From contig NZ_JH165061.1 of NCBI RefSeq assembly GCF_000227315.1, positions 136,374-175,129 of the forward strand: DNA of 38,756 bases, in the 5' to 3' direction. The notes beneath the pieces were generated by a model that worked only from the letters and a program-made list of their open reading frames with translations, ran no database searches and was not told the DNA's origin. This document shows positions 1-8,837 of the stretch, in pieces (positions within the stretch are counted from its first letter, which is position 1; every line of letters begins with the position of its first letter). Source of the DNA: Peptoniphilus indolicus ATCC 29427. Lineage in GTDB: Bacteria > Bacillota > Clostridia > Tissierellales > Peptoniphilaceae. A program made the position numbers and the translations under genes.

Positions 1-14
1 GAAAATATTTATTT

Positions 15-23
15 TGGTATAAA
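15..23 (+). promoter_or_regulatory. Possible extended -10 for the nitroreductase gene
   Basis: TGGTATAAA fits the TGnTATAAT extended -10 pattern and lies about 30 bases before the nitroreductase start. The -35 region would fall at or beyond the window edge, so support is weak. Confidence 0.35.
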
Positions 24-54
24 TAATGAGAATTAAATAAATATGAGGTGAAAT

Positions 55-573
55 ATGTTAAAAGATTTAATTAAAGAGAGAAGAAGTATTAGACAATATA
101 AAGAAAATTCTGTAGATGTAGAATTAGTAAAAGATTTATTAAAATATTCACTTATGGGGCCATCTTATAAGAGCGCAAGGCCGGTTGAGTTTTTAGTTGT
201 AACTGACAAAGAAATTTTAGAAAAACTTTCAAACGTCGGCTCTTTCTCAACAAAATACATAGCTGAGGTTCCAATGGCTATAGTAATCCTTGCAAATACT
301 GAAACCACTACAACTTGGGTTGAAGAGAGCGCTATTTCTGCAGCTTATTTCCAACTTCTTGCTCAAGAAGAAGGGCTTAATACTTGTTGGGTAAACTTAA
401 AAGAAGGTGAAGCATCTAACGGAGAAGAAATACAGGCTTACTTAAAAAGTTTCCTAAACTTCCCTAAAAACTTAAAAGCCGTCTGCATGATTCCTGTTGG
501 ATATGGAAACGAAAGAGTTAGAAAAAGAAAAGATTTTGAAGTTGACGAAAAAATACACTACAACACATTCTAA
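55..573 (+). CDS. Nitroreductase family protein
   Basis: This 172-residue protein has the opening typical of the FMN-dependent nitroreductase family: a basic ERRSIRQY stretch near residues 8-15 that would contact the FMN phosphate, followed by the YKSARPVEFLVV segment. The family reduces nitro compounds, quinones or flavins with NAD(P)H and is cytoplasmic, usually a homodimer. The length matches the short, roughly 170-residue branch. GAGGTG lies six bases before the ATG and supports this start. The gene is alone on the plus strand and ends at a strong terminator. The physiological substrate cannot be told from the sequence; a redox-balancing or oxidative-stress role is a guess. Confidence 0.85.
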   Translation: MLKDLIKERRSIRQYKENSVDVELVKDLLKYSLMGPSYKSARPVEFLVVTDKEILEKLSNVGSFSTKYIAEVPMAIVILANTETTTTWVEESAISAAYFQLLAQEEGLNTCWVNLKEGEASNGEEIQAYLKSFLNFPKNLKAVCMIPVGYGNERVRKRKDFEVDEKIHYNTF

Positions 574-579
574 AATTTT

Positions 580-604
580 AGGGCGATCATCTCGCCCTTT
601 TTTA
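580..604 (+). terminator. Rho-independent terminator after the nitroreductase
   Basis: AGGGCGA and TCGCCCT form a perfect 7-bp stem around a 5-nt loop, followed by six or seven T. It begins a few bases after the stop codon. Confidence 0.9.
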
Positions 605-612
605 TTTGTATC

Positions 613-1467
613 TCAATTTTGAAAATATCTATCATTATTTTTTAACAATTTATATACTACTAAAGAAAAAATTATATATATCGAAATTGATGGTAGAGAA
701 GCTTCTACTCCAAAATCCCCACCGGTAATCAATAAGTTTTTTGACAATAAAACTATATTATAAATAGATTCCGGATTTTCTGATATACCTATATTTATTA
801 TTTTACCAATAAATACTATATTCCATATACTATGTACAATGGCACTATTCCAAATACTATTGCTTTCAATAGTTATTAGAGAAAATAATATCCCAACAAA
901 AGTTCCTGCAACCATTAATTGAATTATACTTATAATATCCAAGTCTCTGCCAATTATATGTAATCCTCCGAATATAACTGACGGTATTAAAATAGCCCAT
1001 TTTCTATTTAGTTTCTTTTCCAAAATTCCAAGTATTACTCCTCTAAATATACTCTCCTCAGCTATCCCTGTTGCAATTCCAAAAAAGAATACTGAAGCCG
1101 TTATTATCTCGAGTTTATTTGTCGCATTTCCTATTTTAAATTCTGCACCTGTAGTAATTAATAGTACTATTACAAAAATAACCATAAGAAACCCTATAAC
1201 TACATACTTTAATTTCATATTAGTTGGGCATATCCTATATTCATTCAAAGTTGATTTAAGTACTTTTTCAATTAATACCTTCAAATTTATTAATATTAAA
1301 ACAATAGATATTACTCCCGTGAAAATATTTGCTACTGCATTTGGAATACCTATCTTCACTACTATCCTTCCCACTCCAATTGCTGCTAATTGCGCTATAA
1401 CTAAGCATACAATTGATAAAAATATTCCTCCCACAACTTGATATTTAGATAAGTGTTTTTCTGTCAT
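613..1467 (-). CDS. CPBP family intramembrane glutamic endopeptidase
   Basis: This 284-residue protein is strongly hydrophobic with about eight predicted membrane segments. The CPBP (CAAX protease / bacteriocin-processing) motifs are present: EESIFR at residues 137-142, FGGLH at 166-170, and a later His at 212 in VHSIWN. Members are membrane-embedded proteases that cleave prenylated or peptide substrates, and in Firmicutes often serve peptide maturation or immunity. AGGAGAG five to six bases before the ATG supports the start. It lies downstream of the terminated module A and has its own -10, so it looks monocistronic. No bacteriocin gene is seen nearby, so the substrate is unknown. Confidence 0.85.
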   Translation of the reverse strand: MTEKHLSKYQVVGGIFLSIVCLVIAQLAAIGVGRIVVKIGIPNAVANIFTGVISIVLILINLKVLIEKVLKSTLNEYRICPTNMKLKYVVIGFLMVIFVIVLLITTGAEFKIGNATNKLEIITASVFFFGIATGIAEESIFRGVILGILEKKLNRKWAILIPSVIFGGLHIIGRDLDIISIIQLMVAGTFVGILFSLITIESNSIWNSAIVHSIWNIVFIGKIINIGISENPESIYNIVLLSKNLLITGGDFGVEASLPSISIYIIFSLVVYKLLKNNDRYFQN

Positions 1468-1501
1468 AAGTCTCTCCTATTGTCATTATGTTAATAATAG
1501 C

Positions 1502-1507
1502 ATTATA
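1502..1507 (-). promoter_or_regulatory. -10 element of the CPBP protease promoter
   Basis: A perfect TATAAT on the minus strand lies about 35 bases upstream of the ATG. No good -35 is apparent at the usual spacing. Confidence 0.5.
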
Positions 1508-1556
1508 CTAAAACTATACAATATTTACTAATTACCTTTTTCTATTGCACTGTTCA

Positions 1557-1588
1557 TAAAAAAGAGCTACGCAACAAAGCATAGCCCT
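1557..1588 (-). terminator. Terminator of module A
   Basis: On the minus strand AGGGCTATGC pairs with GCGTAGCTCT (10 bp, two G-U pairs) around a 6-nt loop, followed by six T. It starts four bases after the ATPase stop codon and closes the AraC-ABC-ABC-S-T-ATPase operon. Confidence 0.9.
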
Positions 1589-1591
1589 TAT

Positions 1592-2969
1592 TTAATGCAC
1601 AAATTCTATAACTTTACCATTTGAATTTTTAATAAATTCAAAGTCATGCGTAACTACTATAACAATTTTATCTCGTTCTTTTAGCATATCCAAAAGGTTT
1701 ACAACAGATTTCATGGTCTTATTGCACAACCCGCTCGTCGGCTCGTCTAAAACCACTATTGGCTTGTCCGATAAAATAGCATTTGCAATTAATAACCTCT
1801 GTTTTTCTCCGCCCGATAAACTTTGTGGGTGAGAGTCTTTCTTTTCAAATAAGTTTAAAACTCTTAGCACTCTCTCCTTACTTAAATTATCTTCGGTCGC
1901 CAAAGAGAGTTCTTCCCAAACACTTTCTGTAAAAATTTGATAGTTCACATCTTGCATGACCAGTGAAATATAATCCTGTGGTCTTTTTATTCTCTCTCCA
2001 TTGTAAAATGTCTTTCCTTTAAATTTTTTATTAAGGCCGCACAAACTCCTTATAAAAGTTGTCTTTCCTATTCCGTTCTCTCCAACTATAAAATTTATCC
2101 CTCTATCAATCGACAAATCCATGTCGAACAAAACTTTGCCTCTCTCATACCAATACTTGTAGTCTCGCATCTCCAATGCTCCACGTGGAGCATGCTTTTC
2201 ATAGACGTTCGTTTTACTCCATTCACAGTCCACATTCTCTTTAACTATTTTTTCAAGAGTTCTAAGTTCATATGTAGATACAGTTTCTTCTCTTATATCG
2301 TCTTTATTTAACTCTGTAACTCTCCCTTTGTTCAGGATGTAGAGCTTATCCATGAGTTCTTTTAAAAAATATAACCTATGTTCAGCTACTATAATTATCT
2401 TGCCCATGTCTCGTAACTTTTCTATCACATTTTTGAATTCATCTATTGAACTTCCATCCAAAGACGAGGAAGGTTCATCAAAAATATATACTTCTCCATC
2501 CATAACGGCCACTCCCGTTATAGCTACTAGCTGTCTTTGACCTCCTGACAATTTAAAAATATTTTTACCTAGTAGATGTTTTGTATTTAACAGAGTCGAA
2601 TATTCTTCAATTGTATCTATTATCTTCTTCCTCGGAATGTTTCTGTTTTCTAACGCAAAAGCTATTTCATCAAAGCTGTCTATTGAAAAAAAATTGACTT
2701 TTAGGATTTTGAAACACCGTCTATATACTTTCGCTCCGTTTTGCTATGTCCAGTTCATAGATGTTTTTCTTATTAAAAAGTATCTCTCCACTAAAATAAG
2801 CCTTTGTAAAGTGAGGTATAACTCCGTTTATCAGTTTCATAATAGAGCTCTTGCCTGAACCTGAATTGCCTGTTATTACATTTATTGTTCCTTTTTCAAA
2901 CTTCATTGAAATTCCATTCAAAACTGTATCTTTTGCATATTTTAAAGTCACATTTTTAAATTCAAGCAT
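1592..2969 (-). pseudogene. ECF transporter double-domain ATPase, disrupted
   Basis: This gene should encode a fused EcfA-type protein of about 460 residues with two nucleotide-binding domains. The first domain shows GNSGSGKSS (Walker A), LSGGQRQ and a FDEPSSSLD Walker B; the second shows GENGIGKTT, LSGGEKQR and VVLDEPTSG. The reading frame is broken twice. A TAG at 2723-2721 stands just before the conserved VFQNP Q-loop. A run of eight T at 2693-2686, where seven would keep frame, shifts the frame by one base. Correcting both restores a continuous protein that aligns by eye with the intact homologue at 31600-32997. The start at 2969 is chosen because AGAGGTAG precedes it; it overlaps the EcfT stop. 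The C-terminal 319 codons remain open from a TTG. Either this is a real pseudogene or there are two sequence errors. Confidence 0.85.
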
Positions 2970-3651
2970 ACCTACCTCTAACAAATATTACAAACACTAC
3001 ACCACATCCTAAAATCATTAAGTAATCTATAATTTTTAGTCTTGTGTTAGATATAGAAGTCCTTTCTTTCCCAACCACAAGCCCTCTGCTCATGGCAGAT
3101 ATGGAGACATCGTCCGCAGTTTTTGAAGCAACCATGAACAATGGTACTACTTTAAATTCAAAATATCTAATTGGGTCTTTGAAAAAATTAGATATAGTGA
3201 TCCCGTACATCTTCATTCCATAATTTATAAACTGTAAATCTATTTGTAGTGAATAGAAAAATCTAAACATGACGGCTATAGGTATTATGAGTTCATCCGG
3301 AAAGTGCCAAGCCTTTAAAGCCGCCACCAAGTCCGACATAGTTGTTGTGGATATTGCGTAGTACCCCATCATTATCCCCGGCAACATTCTTCTAATTATG
3401 CTTCCAAGTATTAATGTAATTAGAGATAAAATTCCCATTCCCTCTTCAAAATTCTTTGTCAAAAAAATAGATATAACTATTGCAAGTAAACCCTTTATAC
3501 ACATTTTATACTTCTTTTTTTCAAGCAATAATACAAATGGAAATACTACCAAAGAATACGCTAATAGAGGAGCTGTATATTCTAAATTTCCTGAAATACA
3601 TACCGTGGACAAAGTCACAGTCATAATAAGTTTAGTTCTAAAATCAAACAT
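2962..3651 (-). CDS. ECF transporter T component (EcfT/CbiQ family), module A
   Basis: This 229-residue membrane protein has four to five hydrophobic segments and the EcfT cytoplasmic coupling helices, including PIRYFEFKVVPLF and the Ala-Met-Ser-Arg-Gly motif (AMSRGL) near residue 190, which sits in the ATPase groove in characterised ECF transporters. It would couple ATP hydrolysis to toppling of the S component at 3651-4238. Its ATG shares a base with the S component stop (TGATG), and its own stop overlaps the ATPase start, so the three are translationally coupled. Because the partner ATPase gene is broken, this protein may be idle or may borrow the module B ATPase. Confidence 0.85.
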   Translation of the reverse strand: MFDFRTKLIMTVTLSTVCISGNLEYTAPLLAYSLVVFPFVLLLEKKKYKMCIKGLLAIVISIFLTKNFEEGMGILSLITLILGSIIRRMLPGIMMGYYAISTTTMSDLVAALKAWHFPDELIIPIAVMFRFFYSLQIDLQFINYGMKMYGITISNFFKDPIRYFEFKVVPLFMVASKTADDVSISAMSRGLVVGKERTSISNTRLKIIDYLMILGCGVVFVIFVRGRYA

Positions 3652-4238
3652 CAGATCATATTCGCTCTCTTAAAATGTTTGTTTAACATTTTTATTCCGA
3701 ATGTCGCTCCTATATATCCACCAAGGCACCCCATTAGCACTATAGGTATAAATGACCAAGTTGGCATGACTGATAACATCTTGTTGACAAATTCTTTAGG
3801 ATATCCCATTGCTATAATTTGCTTAATATAAGCCTCTCTAGCAAAAAATATAGGTATTAAATTAAATCCGGCAAACACCGCAAAAACTGTATATGCAAGT
3901 CTAGCTTTCTTAATACTCTTGTAATTTCCGGACTTAATAATGTATTCAGAAATCAAAGCTGTAACCACTGTTCCCGGCAATACATAAGGACCGTGTCCGC
4001 TCATCATAAATACAAGACCCACCACTATTCCAAGTATTAAAACCATACCGAATTTTTTAATCTTGGTTGAATACAGCATAAATACCGGCGCAGAAACAAG
4101 CGCTCCAACGAATGGTACTATAGGCATCAAGACCGGAATAAACCCTATCATTCCTCCACACCAGTAAAGTGCTGTAAGTAAGATCGAAAATAATCCCGCA
4201 TTTATTAAATCTTTAACTTCCAATCCTTTTTTATCCAT
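3651..4238 (-). CDS. ECF transporter S component, MptD/Trep_Strep-like, module A
   Basis: This 195-residue protein is almost wholly hydrophobic, with about five to six membrane helices, consistent with a substrate-binding S component. It has the same length and layout as the module B protein at 33677-34258, and both end in a Gly-rich helix followed by a Lys-His-Phe tail (LNKHFKRA here, LKKHFNKA there). I assign it to the Trep_Strep/MptD group from its overall look and its context of paired ABC genes. GAGGAGG precedes the ATG by five bases. In streptococci a comparable S component (SiaF) belongs to a heme-linked ECF importer, so heme or a metal chelate is the leading substrate guess. Confidence 0.75.
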   Translation of the reverse strand: MDKKGLEVKDLINAGLFSILLTALYWCGGMIGFIPVLMPIVPFVGALVSAPVFMLYSTKIKKFGMVLILGIVVGLVFMMSGHGPYVLPGTVVTALISEYIIKSGNYKSIKKARLAYTVFAVFAGFNLIPIFFAREAYIKQIIAMGYPKEFVNKMLSVMPTWSFIPIVLMGCLGGYIGATFGIKMLNKHFKRANMI

Positions 4239-4248
4239 AATTTCCTCC

Positions 4249-5967
4249 TCAATAAGTGAACTTTTCTGTCAAGTTTGATTTTTCTATGAGTCTGTTGTAT
4301 AGTTTGGATTTTTCCATTAGTTCTCTATGAGTTCCCTGTGCGTTTATCTTGCCCTTATCCATAACTATTATTTTATCCACCATCTCTACTGACTTTAGTC
4401 TGTGTGAAATAATGACTACAGTTTTTCCAACTATAAGTTTATTTAAACTCTCTTGTATCTTCATCTCATTATCTACGTCTAAAGATGCACTGATTTCATC
4501 TAAGAGTAATATTGGAGCATCTTTTAAAAATGCTCTTGCTATTGAAAGTCTCTGCCTTTCTCCCCCTGATAGCTTACTTCCATTTTCACCAATGAGCGTC
4601 TGATATCCATTAGGTAACTTCCTTATAAATTCATCACAATTTGCAGCCTTCGCCGCTTCCATTATCTCTTCATCAGTTGCATCCTGTCTACCTATTCTTA
4701 TATTCTCCATAATAGAGGCATTAAAAAGAATTACATCTTGAAATACCATTGACACATTCTCAAATAAAGAATCAGTTGAAATTTTTTTAATGTCATATCC
4801 ATCAATCTCTATATTGCCTGAATCATAGTCAAACAGTCTGGATATAAGACGTAATATAGTAGTCTTACCACATCCTGAAGGTCCGACTATCGCTGTAACA
4901 TCACCCTGCTTAGCTACAAATGAAACTCCATCCAATACTCTCACATCAGAATTGTATCCGAAAGATATATTTTTAAATTCTATGTCGAATTTTCTCAATT
5001 CAACATCCTTCCCCGTTTGTATTTTAGTATCTTTTAAAGCATTTATACGTTTAGTCCTTGCATCTATATAGAATAACTCAGCTAAATTTTCATCCATAGC
5101 TCCAATGCTGTCTATTAACTTAACTGAACCAATTAAAAATCCTATTACGTAAATTAGCTCAACTTCATTTTTGGCAAGCATCATAGAACCCACCAATACC
5201 ACAGCACCTATTGCAAATTTAATAACCGAAAAAGAACTCAACACCGGCAAAGCCTGTCTTATTTCTGCCTTTATATGCATATCCTCGCTGTCTTCTATTG
5301 CAGCATATACTTCATCTTTCTTTTCCGATGCCATACCGTAACTTTTTATCTCTTGTTGCATCTCTATATTCTCTTGAAATATTTCTGCATTCTTTCTAAG
5401 TTTCCAAAAGAATTTTTCACTCCAAACCTTTTGGTTATTCTTAGACATAATTAACATCAATATTCCAATCAACATAGGAACCATAGCCGCAACGCCTAAT
5501 TTCCAATTTGAAAGCAACATCATAGTCGCTATGATAGTTAAAAATATTGCCGTTGCTACCACTCTTGGAATTGCATGGGACACGCTATGTTCCAAATCGA
5601 GCACATCTTGCATTATAGTTTGAGCCACATCTGATATATCATGCTTTGAGAAATATGATATCGGCATCTTCTTGAGTTGGTCTGCAATTGCTATTCTCAA
5701 ATCCTTTGCCTCAGCGTAGGTAGTGTTAAAAGTTCTCTTATATTCTAAATTCAGCACAATGTACATCACTACCACAATCGCAAAAATAATTATGTAGTAA
5801 GTTTTATTTTCTACAGAATTTCCTTTTAGCAAATTATCTACGAAAAACAATATTGCCACCATGGCAGACATAAGTGAAAAATTCACCAGCACAGATGCCT
5901 TTATAGCTTTTACAACTCCCCTTGCTCCCTTTTCAGTTAGAGCAAATTTATTTTTTAACCAGTTCAT
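4249..5967 (-). CDS. ABC half-transporter (TMD-NBD fusion), module A, second of pair
   Basis: This is a 572-residue ABCB-type half-transporter with six predicted membrane helices in the first 300 residues and a complete ATPase domain: GPSGCGKT near residue 362, LSGGERQ near 466, LLLDEIS near 487-493 and SHRL near 521. With its neighbour at 5964-7703 it would form a heterodimer. The layout resembles streptococcal SiaD/SiaE, YbtP/YbtQ and IrtA/IrtB, ABC-exporter-fold pairs tied to heme or siderophore handling. The start at 5967 is preferred: GGAAGGTG lies five bases upstream, and the ATG overlaps the preceding stop as ATGA. Catalytic motifs of both members look intact. Confidence 0.85.
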   Translation of the reverse strand: MNWLKNKFALTEKGARGVVKAIKASVLVNFSLMSAMVAILFFVDNLLKGNSVENKTYYIIIFAIVVVMYIVLNLEYKRTFNTTYAEAKDLRIAIADQLKKMPISYFSKHDISDVAQTIMQDVLDLEHSVSHAIPRVVATAIFLTIIATMMLLSNWKLGVAAMVPMLIGILMLIMSKNNQKVWSEKFFWKLRKNAEIFQENIEMQQEIKSYGMASEKKDEVYAAIEDSEDMHIKAEIRQALPVLSSFSVIKFAIGAVVLVGSMMLAKNEVELIYVIGFLIGSVKLIDSIGAMDENLAELFYIDARTKRINALKDTKIQTGKDVELRKFDIEFKNISFGYNSDVRVLDGVSFVAKQGDVTAIVGPSGCGKTTILRLISRLFDYDSGNIEIDGYDIKKISTDSLFENVSMVFQDVILFNASIMENIRIGRQDATDEEIMEAAKAANCDEFIRKLPNGYQTLIGENGSKLSGGERQRLSIARAFLKDAPILLLDEISASLDVDNEMKIQESLNKLIVGKTVVIISHRLKSVEMVDKIIVMDKGKINAQGTHRELMEKSKLYNRLIEKSNLTEKFTY

Positions 5968-7703
5968 TTTTTCACCTTCCAATCATTAGCTTGTCTAAAT
6001 TTTTCCTGATAACTTCTATATACTGAATCTTTAGCCATCAATTCAGCATCATTACCGCGTTCAATTATCTTTCCATCTTGCACAACCAAAATTTCATCCA
6101 CATTTCTTATAGAACTCAACCTGTGTGCTATCATAATCACCGTCTTGCCCTTCATTAAATTGGCAAAGGCCTTTTGTAATTCATATTCATTTTCCGGATC
6201 AGCTGCCGCACTCGCCTCATCTAAGATTATAATCTTGGCATCTTTTAAAATCGCTCTGGCTATAGCTATGCGTTGAGTTTCCCCACCTGATAGATAAACT
6301 CCCTTTGTCCCAATAACTACATTCTCTCTCTCTTTAAATTTGTCCAATATCTCATCACATTGTGCCAAGTGCAAAGCTTCCATAACCTCTTCACGAGTTG
6401 CTTCTTTATTCCCAACTTTTACATTGTCAAATATCGACATTTTAAAAAGTTTTGAATCTTGGAACACATTCGCTATATTCTTCACTATAGCATCTTCTGT
6501 ATATTCATCTATAGAATGTCCACCTATCAAAACCTTGCCGCTATTCACAGGATAAAATCCTGAAATCAACTTAACTATTGTGGACTTACCACTTCCTGAA
6601 GCTCCAACCAGCGCATATGTCTTACCTTGTTTTAAATAAAATGAAAGATTATTCAAAATCATATTTTCTTCATATCCAAAGCTGACATTCTCAAAAGTTA
6701 TATCACAATTCTCGATCTCTTTGACCTCACCATGAAATAAACCTTTTTGTTTCATATCTGTAAATAAATCTTCAATCTTTTTAATCGCTGATGTTGCTTG
6801 GTATTGATACATTGCCACATACATTATCTTCATAAATGCATTGAAAATTACTCCACACATAGATACATAGAAAATAACCTTAGCCGCTATATCATATATA
6901 TTTTCTCCTCTTGATATGACATATATTGACGCAGGTATCAAAATTAAAATTATAGAATTAAAAAACATTTGGAATACTACATAAGGCACTCTACAACTCA
7001 TGCTGTATGAAAGAGCCATTTCTGAATAGTCCAAAATAGAATTGTAAAACTCTTTTAATGATCTGACATTTGCTTTAAATATCTTCAAAACGCTCATGCC
7101 TCTGACATATTCTACAGCTCCTGAAGTCATTTTCTCTTGAGCCAACATATACTTGCCCATGAATTCAGTCTCACCCATCATTCCCTTACCGATAATTCCA
7201 CCAATGATTACAGTTATAATAAATAAAATTCCGAGTCTATAGTCTACAACAAAAGCCAAAATTAAAGAAAACAATGGAGTGAATACCGCTGTCGCCAAGT
7301 CTGGAATCAAGTGTGCCACGCTCATATGAGTTAAAGCCGTATTGTCATCTATTATCTTACGAATTCTTCCTGATTCATTCTTGTCATAAAATGAAAATGA
7401 AGCTCCCATAAGATTGTCTATTCCCCTCTTTTTTAAATTCGTCTCCAATCTAAATGCTACCAAGTGAGTACACCAAAGACTTATAAAATAAACAATTGCA
7501 TTTGCTATTAAAAACCCTAATATACATCCCGCAATGTTTACAGCATCTACAACTTTCTTCTCAACTAAAAGACTGTTCAATAATTTGTACAAATGCCAAT
7601 ACGACGCTGCCATACATGCTGAAGATATTATGGTCAACAGAATTCCGCTATAAACTAAGTGAATCTTTTCCGGCACATACTCCTTTAACTTTTTATAAAT
7701 CAT
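5964..7703 (-). CDS. ABC half-transporter (TMD-NBD fusion), module A, first of pair
   Basis: This 579-residue protein has six membrane helices followed by an ATPase domain with GASGSGKST at about residue 367, LSGGETQ at 471, IIILDEAS around 492-498 and AHRLS near 526. All catalytic residues appear present. It overlaps the regulator gene upstream by 11 bases and the partner ABC gene downstream by 4, so the pair should be made in equal amounts. AGGAGGG precedes the ATG by about eight bases. The fold is that of exporters, but the closest architectural parallels (YbtPQ, IrtAB, SiaDE) work in iron or heme uptake, so the direction of transport is not settled by sequence. Confidence 0.85.
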   Translation of the reverse strand: MIYKKLKEYVPEKIHLVYSGILLTIISSACMAASYWHLYKLLNSLLVEKKVVDAVNIAGCILGFLIANAIVYFISLWCTHLVAFRLETNLKKRGIDNLMGASFSFYDKNESGRIRKIIDDNTALTHMSVAHLIPDLATAVFTPLFSLILAFVVDYRLGILFIITVIIGGIIGKGMMGETEFMGKYMLAQEKMTSGAVEYVRGMSVLKIFKANVRSLKEFYNSILDYSEMALSYSMSCRVPYVVFQMFFNSIILILIPASIYVISRGENIYDIAAKVIFYVSMCGVIFNAFMKIMYVAMYQYQATSAIKKIEDLFTDMKQKGLFHGEVKEIENCDITFENVSFGYEENMILNNLSFYLKQGKTYALVGASGSGKSTIVKLISGFYPVNSGKVLIGGHSIDEYTEDAIVKNIANVFQDSKLFKMSIFDNVKVGNKEATREEVMEALHLAQCDEILDKFKERENVVIGTKGVYLSGGETQRIAIARAILKDAKIIILDEASAAADPENEYELQKAFANLMKGKTVIMIAHRLSSIRNVDEILVVQDGKIIERGNDAELMAKDSVYRSYQEKFRQANDWKVKK

Positions 7704-8628
7704 ATTTCAACCCTCCTCTGTATACTCTAGGACTAATGCCCTCATATTTTCTAAACATATCTGCAAACTTACTCGCATTTGCATAACCAACACTCTCTGC
7801 AATCTCTGTTATGCTAATTTTGCTCAATCTCATCTGTTCCTTTGCATATTCTATTCTCTTGTTTATTAAATACACATGGATGCTATCTCCATAAACTTCC
7901 TTGAAAGCTCTGTTCAGATAAGTCTTTGAAATGTTCACGATGCTCGCCAACTCATCAACAGTGTATTTTTTTCTAAAATCACCAGTTATCAATTTTTGAA
8001 CCTGCTGTACTTTTTCTATATGTTTCTTTGGCAGATAGACAAATTCATTTTCTTCAGAAAGTTGAATGTCTTTTAAATAGAAAAGCGTTTCTAAAAGAGC
8101 CATTCTGTATCTATTCACATTAAAAAACTCTTCTCCTATAAAACTTTTAAAAATCTTTTCGATTCCTAAATCCTTTTTAAGTACAGCCACCTTCTCCGAA
8201 CCAAATTTCTCATATATTCCCATTATCGAAACTCCAAAGCTTTCAAAAATTTTTTCTGTCTCTTCGCTTATCTCTTCAATTGAAATAAAATACTCTAAAT
8301 TTTTTAGATGTCCTTCCGGAAATTTAGCCTCCGCACAGTGCTTAGCTATGCAGTCCACAGTGAATGAATGTTTTGTTATAAAAGATACCTCATTAGTGGT
8401 AGGCAACTGACACTTCATTTGCCCCTCTAAACAGTATGACAAATTCATTGATTTAATATTAAACCCTCCAGAAACTTCATAATTATATGTGTCTCTATAG
8501 TCAGTCAAAACCAAATATATCCCATCAAATAATTTCGCCACATAATTAAAGCTATCTTGTGCCTTTTTATATCTAAACTTCGAAAGACCTTTGAGCTCTC
8601 CTATATAATCCAAATTCATTTTATTCAT
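7693..8628 (-). CDS. AraC family regulator, PchR/YbtA-like
   Basis: This 311-residue protein ends in a canonical AraC double helix-turn-helix domain (about residues 210-308), with YTVDELASIVNISKTYLNR as the first recognition unit and the ITEIAESVGYANASKFADMF signature in the second. The N-terminal half looks like the ligand-sensing region of PchR/YbtA regulators, which respond to iron-siderophore complexes. It heads module A and overlaps the first ABC gene. The start lacks a good ribosome site of its own. Instead a seven-codon reading frame with a GAGGG site (8628-8651) ends on its ATG. An imperfect inverted repeat at the expected transcription start suggests autoregulation. Confidence 0.85.
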   Translation of the reverse strand: MNKMNLDYIGELKGLSKFRYKKAQDSFNYVAKLFDGIYLVLTDYRDTYNYEVSGGFNIKSMNLSYCLEGQMKCQLPTTNEVSFITKHSFTVDCIAKHCAEAKFPEGHLKNLEYFISIEEISEETEKIFESFGVSIMGIYEKFGSEKVAVLKKDLGIEKIFKSFIGEEFFNVNRYRMALLETLFYLKDIQLSEENEFVYLPKKHIEKVQQVQKLITGDFRKKYTVDELASIVNISKTYLNRAFKEVYGDSIHVYLINKRIEYAKEQMRLSKISITEIAESVGYANASKFADMFRKYEGISPRVYRGGLKYDL

Positions 8629-8651
8629 CAGAATTTTTTCATTTGTTTCAT
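8628..8651 (-). other. Seven-codon micro-ORF coupled to the AraC start
   Basis: On the minus strand GAGGG stands seven bases before an ATG opening the frame M-K-Q-M-K-K-F, whose TGA shares its A with the AraC ATG (TGATG). AraC has no convincing Shine-Dalgarno of its own, so ribosomes finishing this micro-ORF may start AraC. This is inferred from sequence only. Confidence 0.35.
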
Positions 8652-8670
8652 AAATTTACCCTCAATAAAT

Positions 8671-8695
8671 TGATAACATATATCATTTGCTATCA
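8671..8695 (-). promoter_or_regulatory. Imperfect inverted repeat at the module A transcription start
   Basis: Half-sites GATAGCAAAT and ATATGTTATC match each other's complement at 8 of 10 positions, around a 3-nt centre, bounded by TGA and TCA. The repeat begins where transcription from the promoter at 8702-8729 should start, a good place for an autoregulatory or iron-responsive operator. The spacing does not fit a standard Fur box. Confidence 0.4.
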
Positions 8696-8701
8696 GTATA
8701 C

Positions 8702-8729
8702 ATTTTATTTTTTCTTTATTCCACTCCAA
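8702..8729 (-). promoter_or_regulatory. Module A promoter
   Basis: TTGGAG and TAAAAT on the minus strand are separated by 16 bases. The predicted start falls near 8695, about 65 bases before the regulator ATG. Confidence 0.5.
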
Positions 8730-8804
8730 TTTAATTTAATTGTCCCTTTTGGAAAATTCATTTGTTCAATAACTGTTTGCATTTAAAAATTTTATAACTT
8801 CCCA

Positions 8805-8837
8805 CAAAAAATAACCTATTCCGTTTGAATAGATTAT
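8805..8837 (-). terminator. Terminator after pgi
   Basis: ATAATCTATTC pairs with GAATAGGTTAT (11 bp, one G-U) around a 5-nt loop, followed by six T on the minus strand. The stem includes the pgi stop codon. Confidence 0.9.

Noticed and set aside
20-45. Fur-box-like sequence before the nitroreductase
   Set aside because: Only the left half resembles a Fur site (about 11 of 19 positions), which is not meaningful in such AT-rich DNA.
2686-2693. Programmed frameshifting at the eight-T run
   Set aside because: A slip here cannot rescue the protein because an in-frame TAG precedes it by about 30 bases in the same gene.
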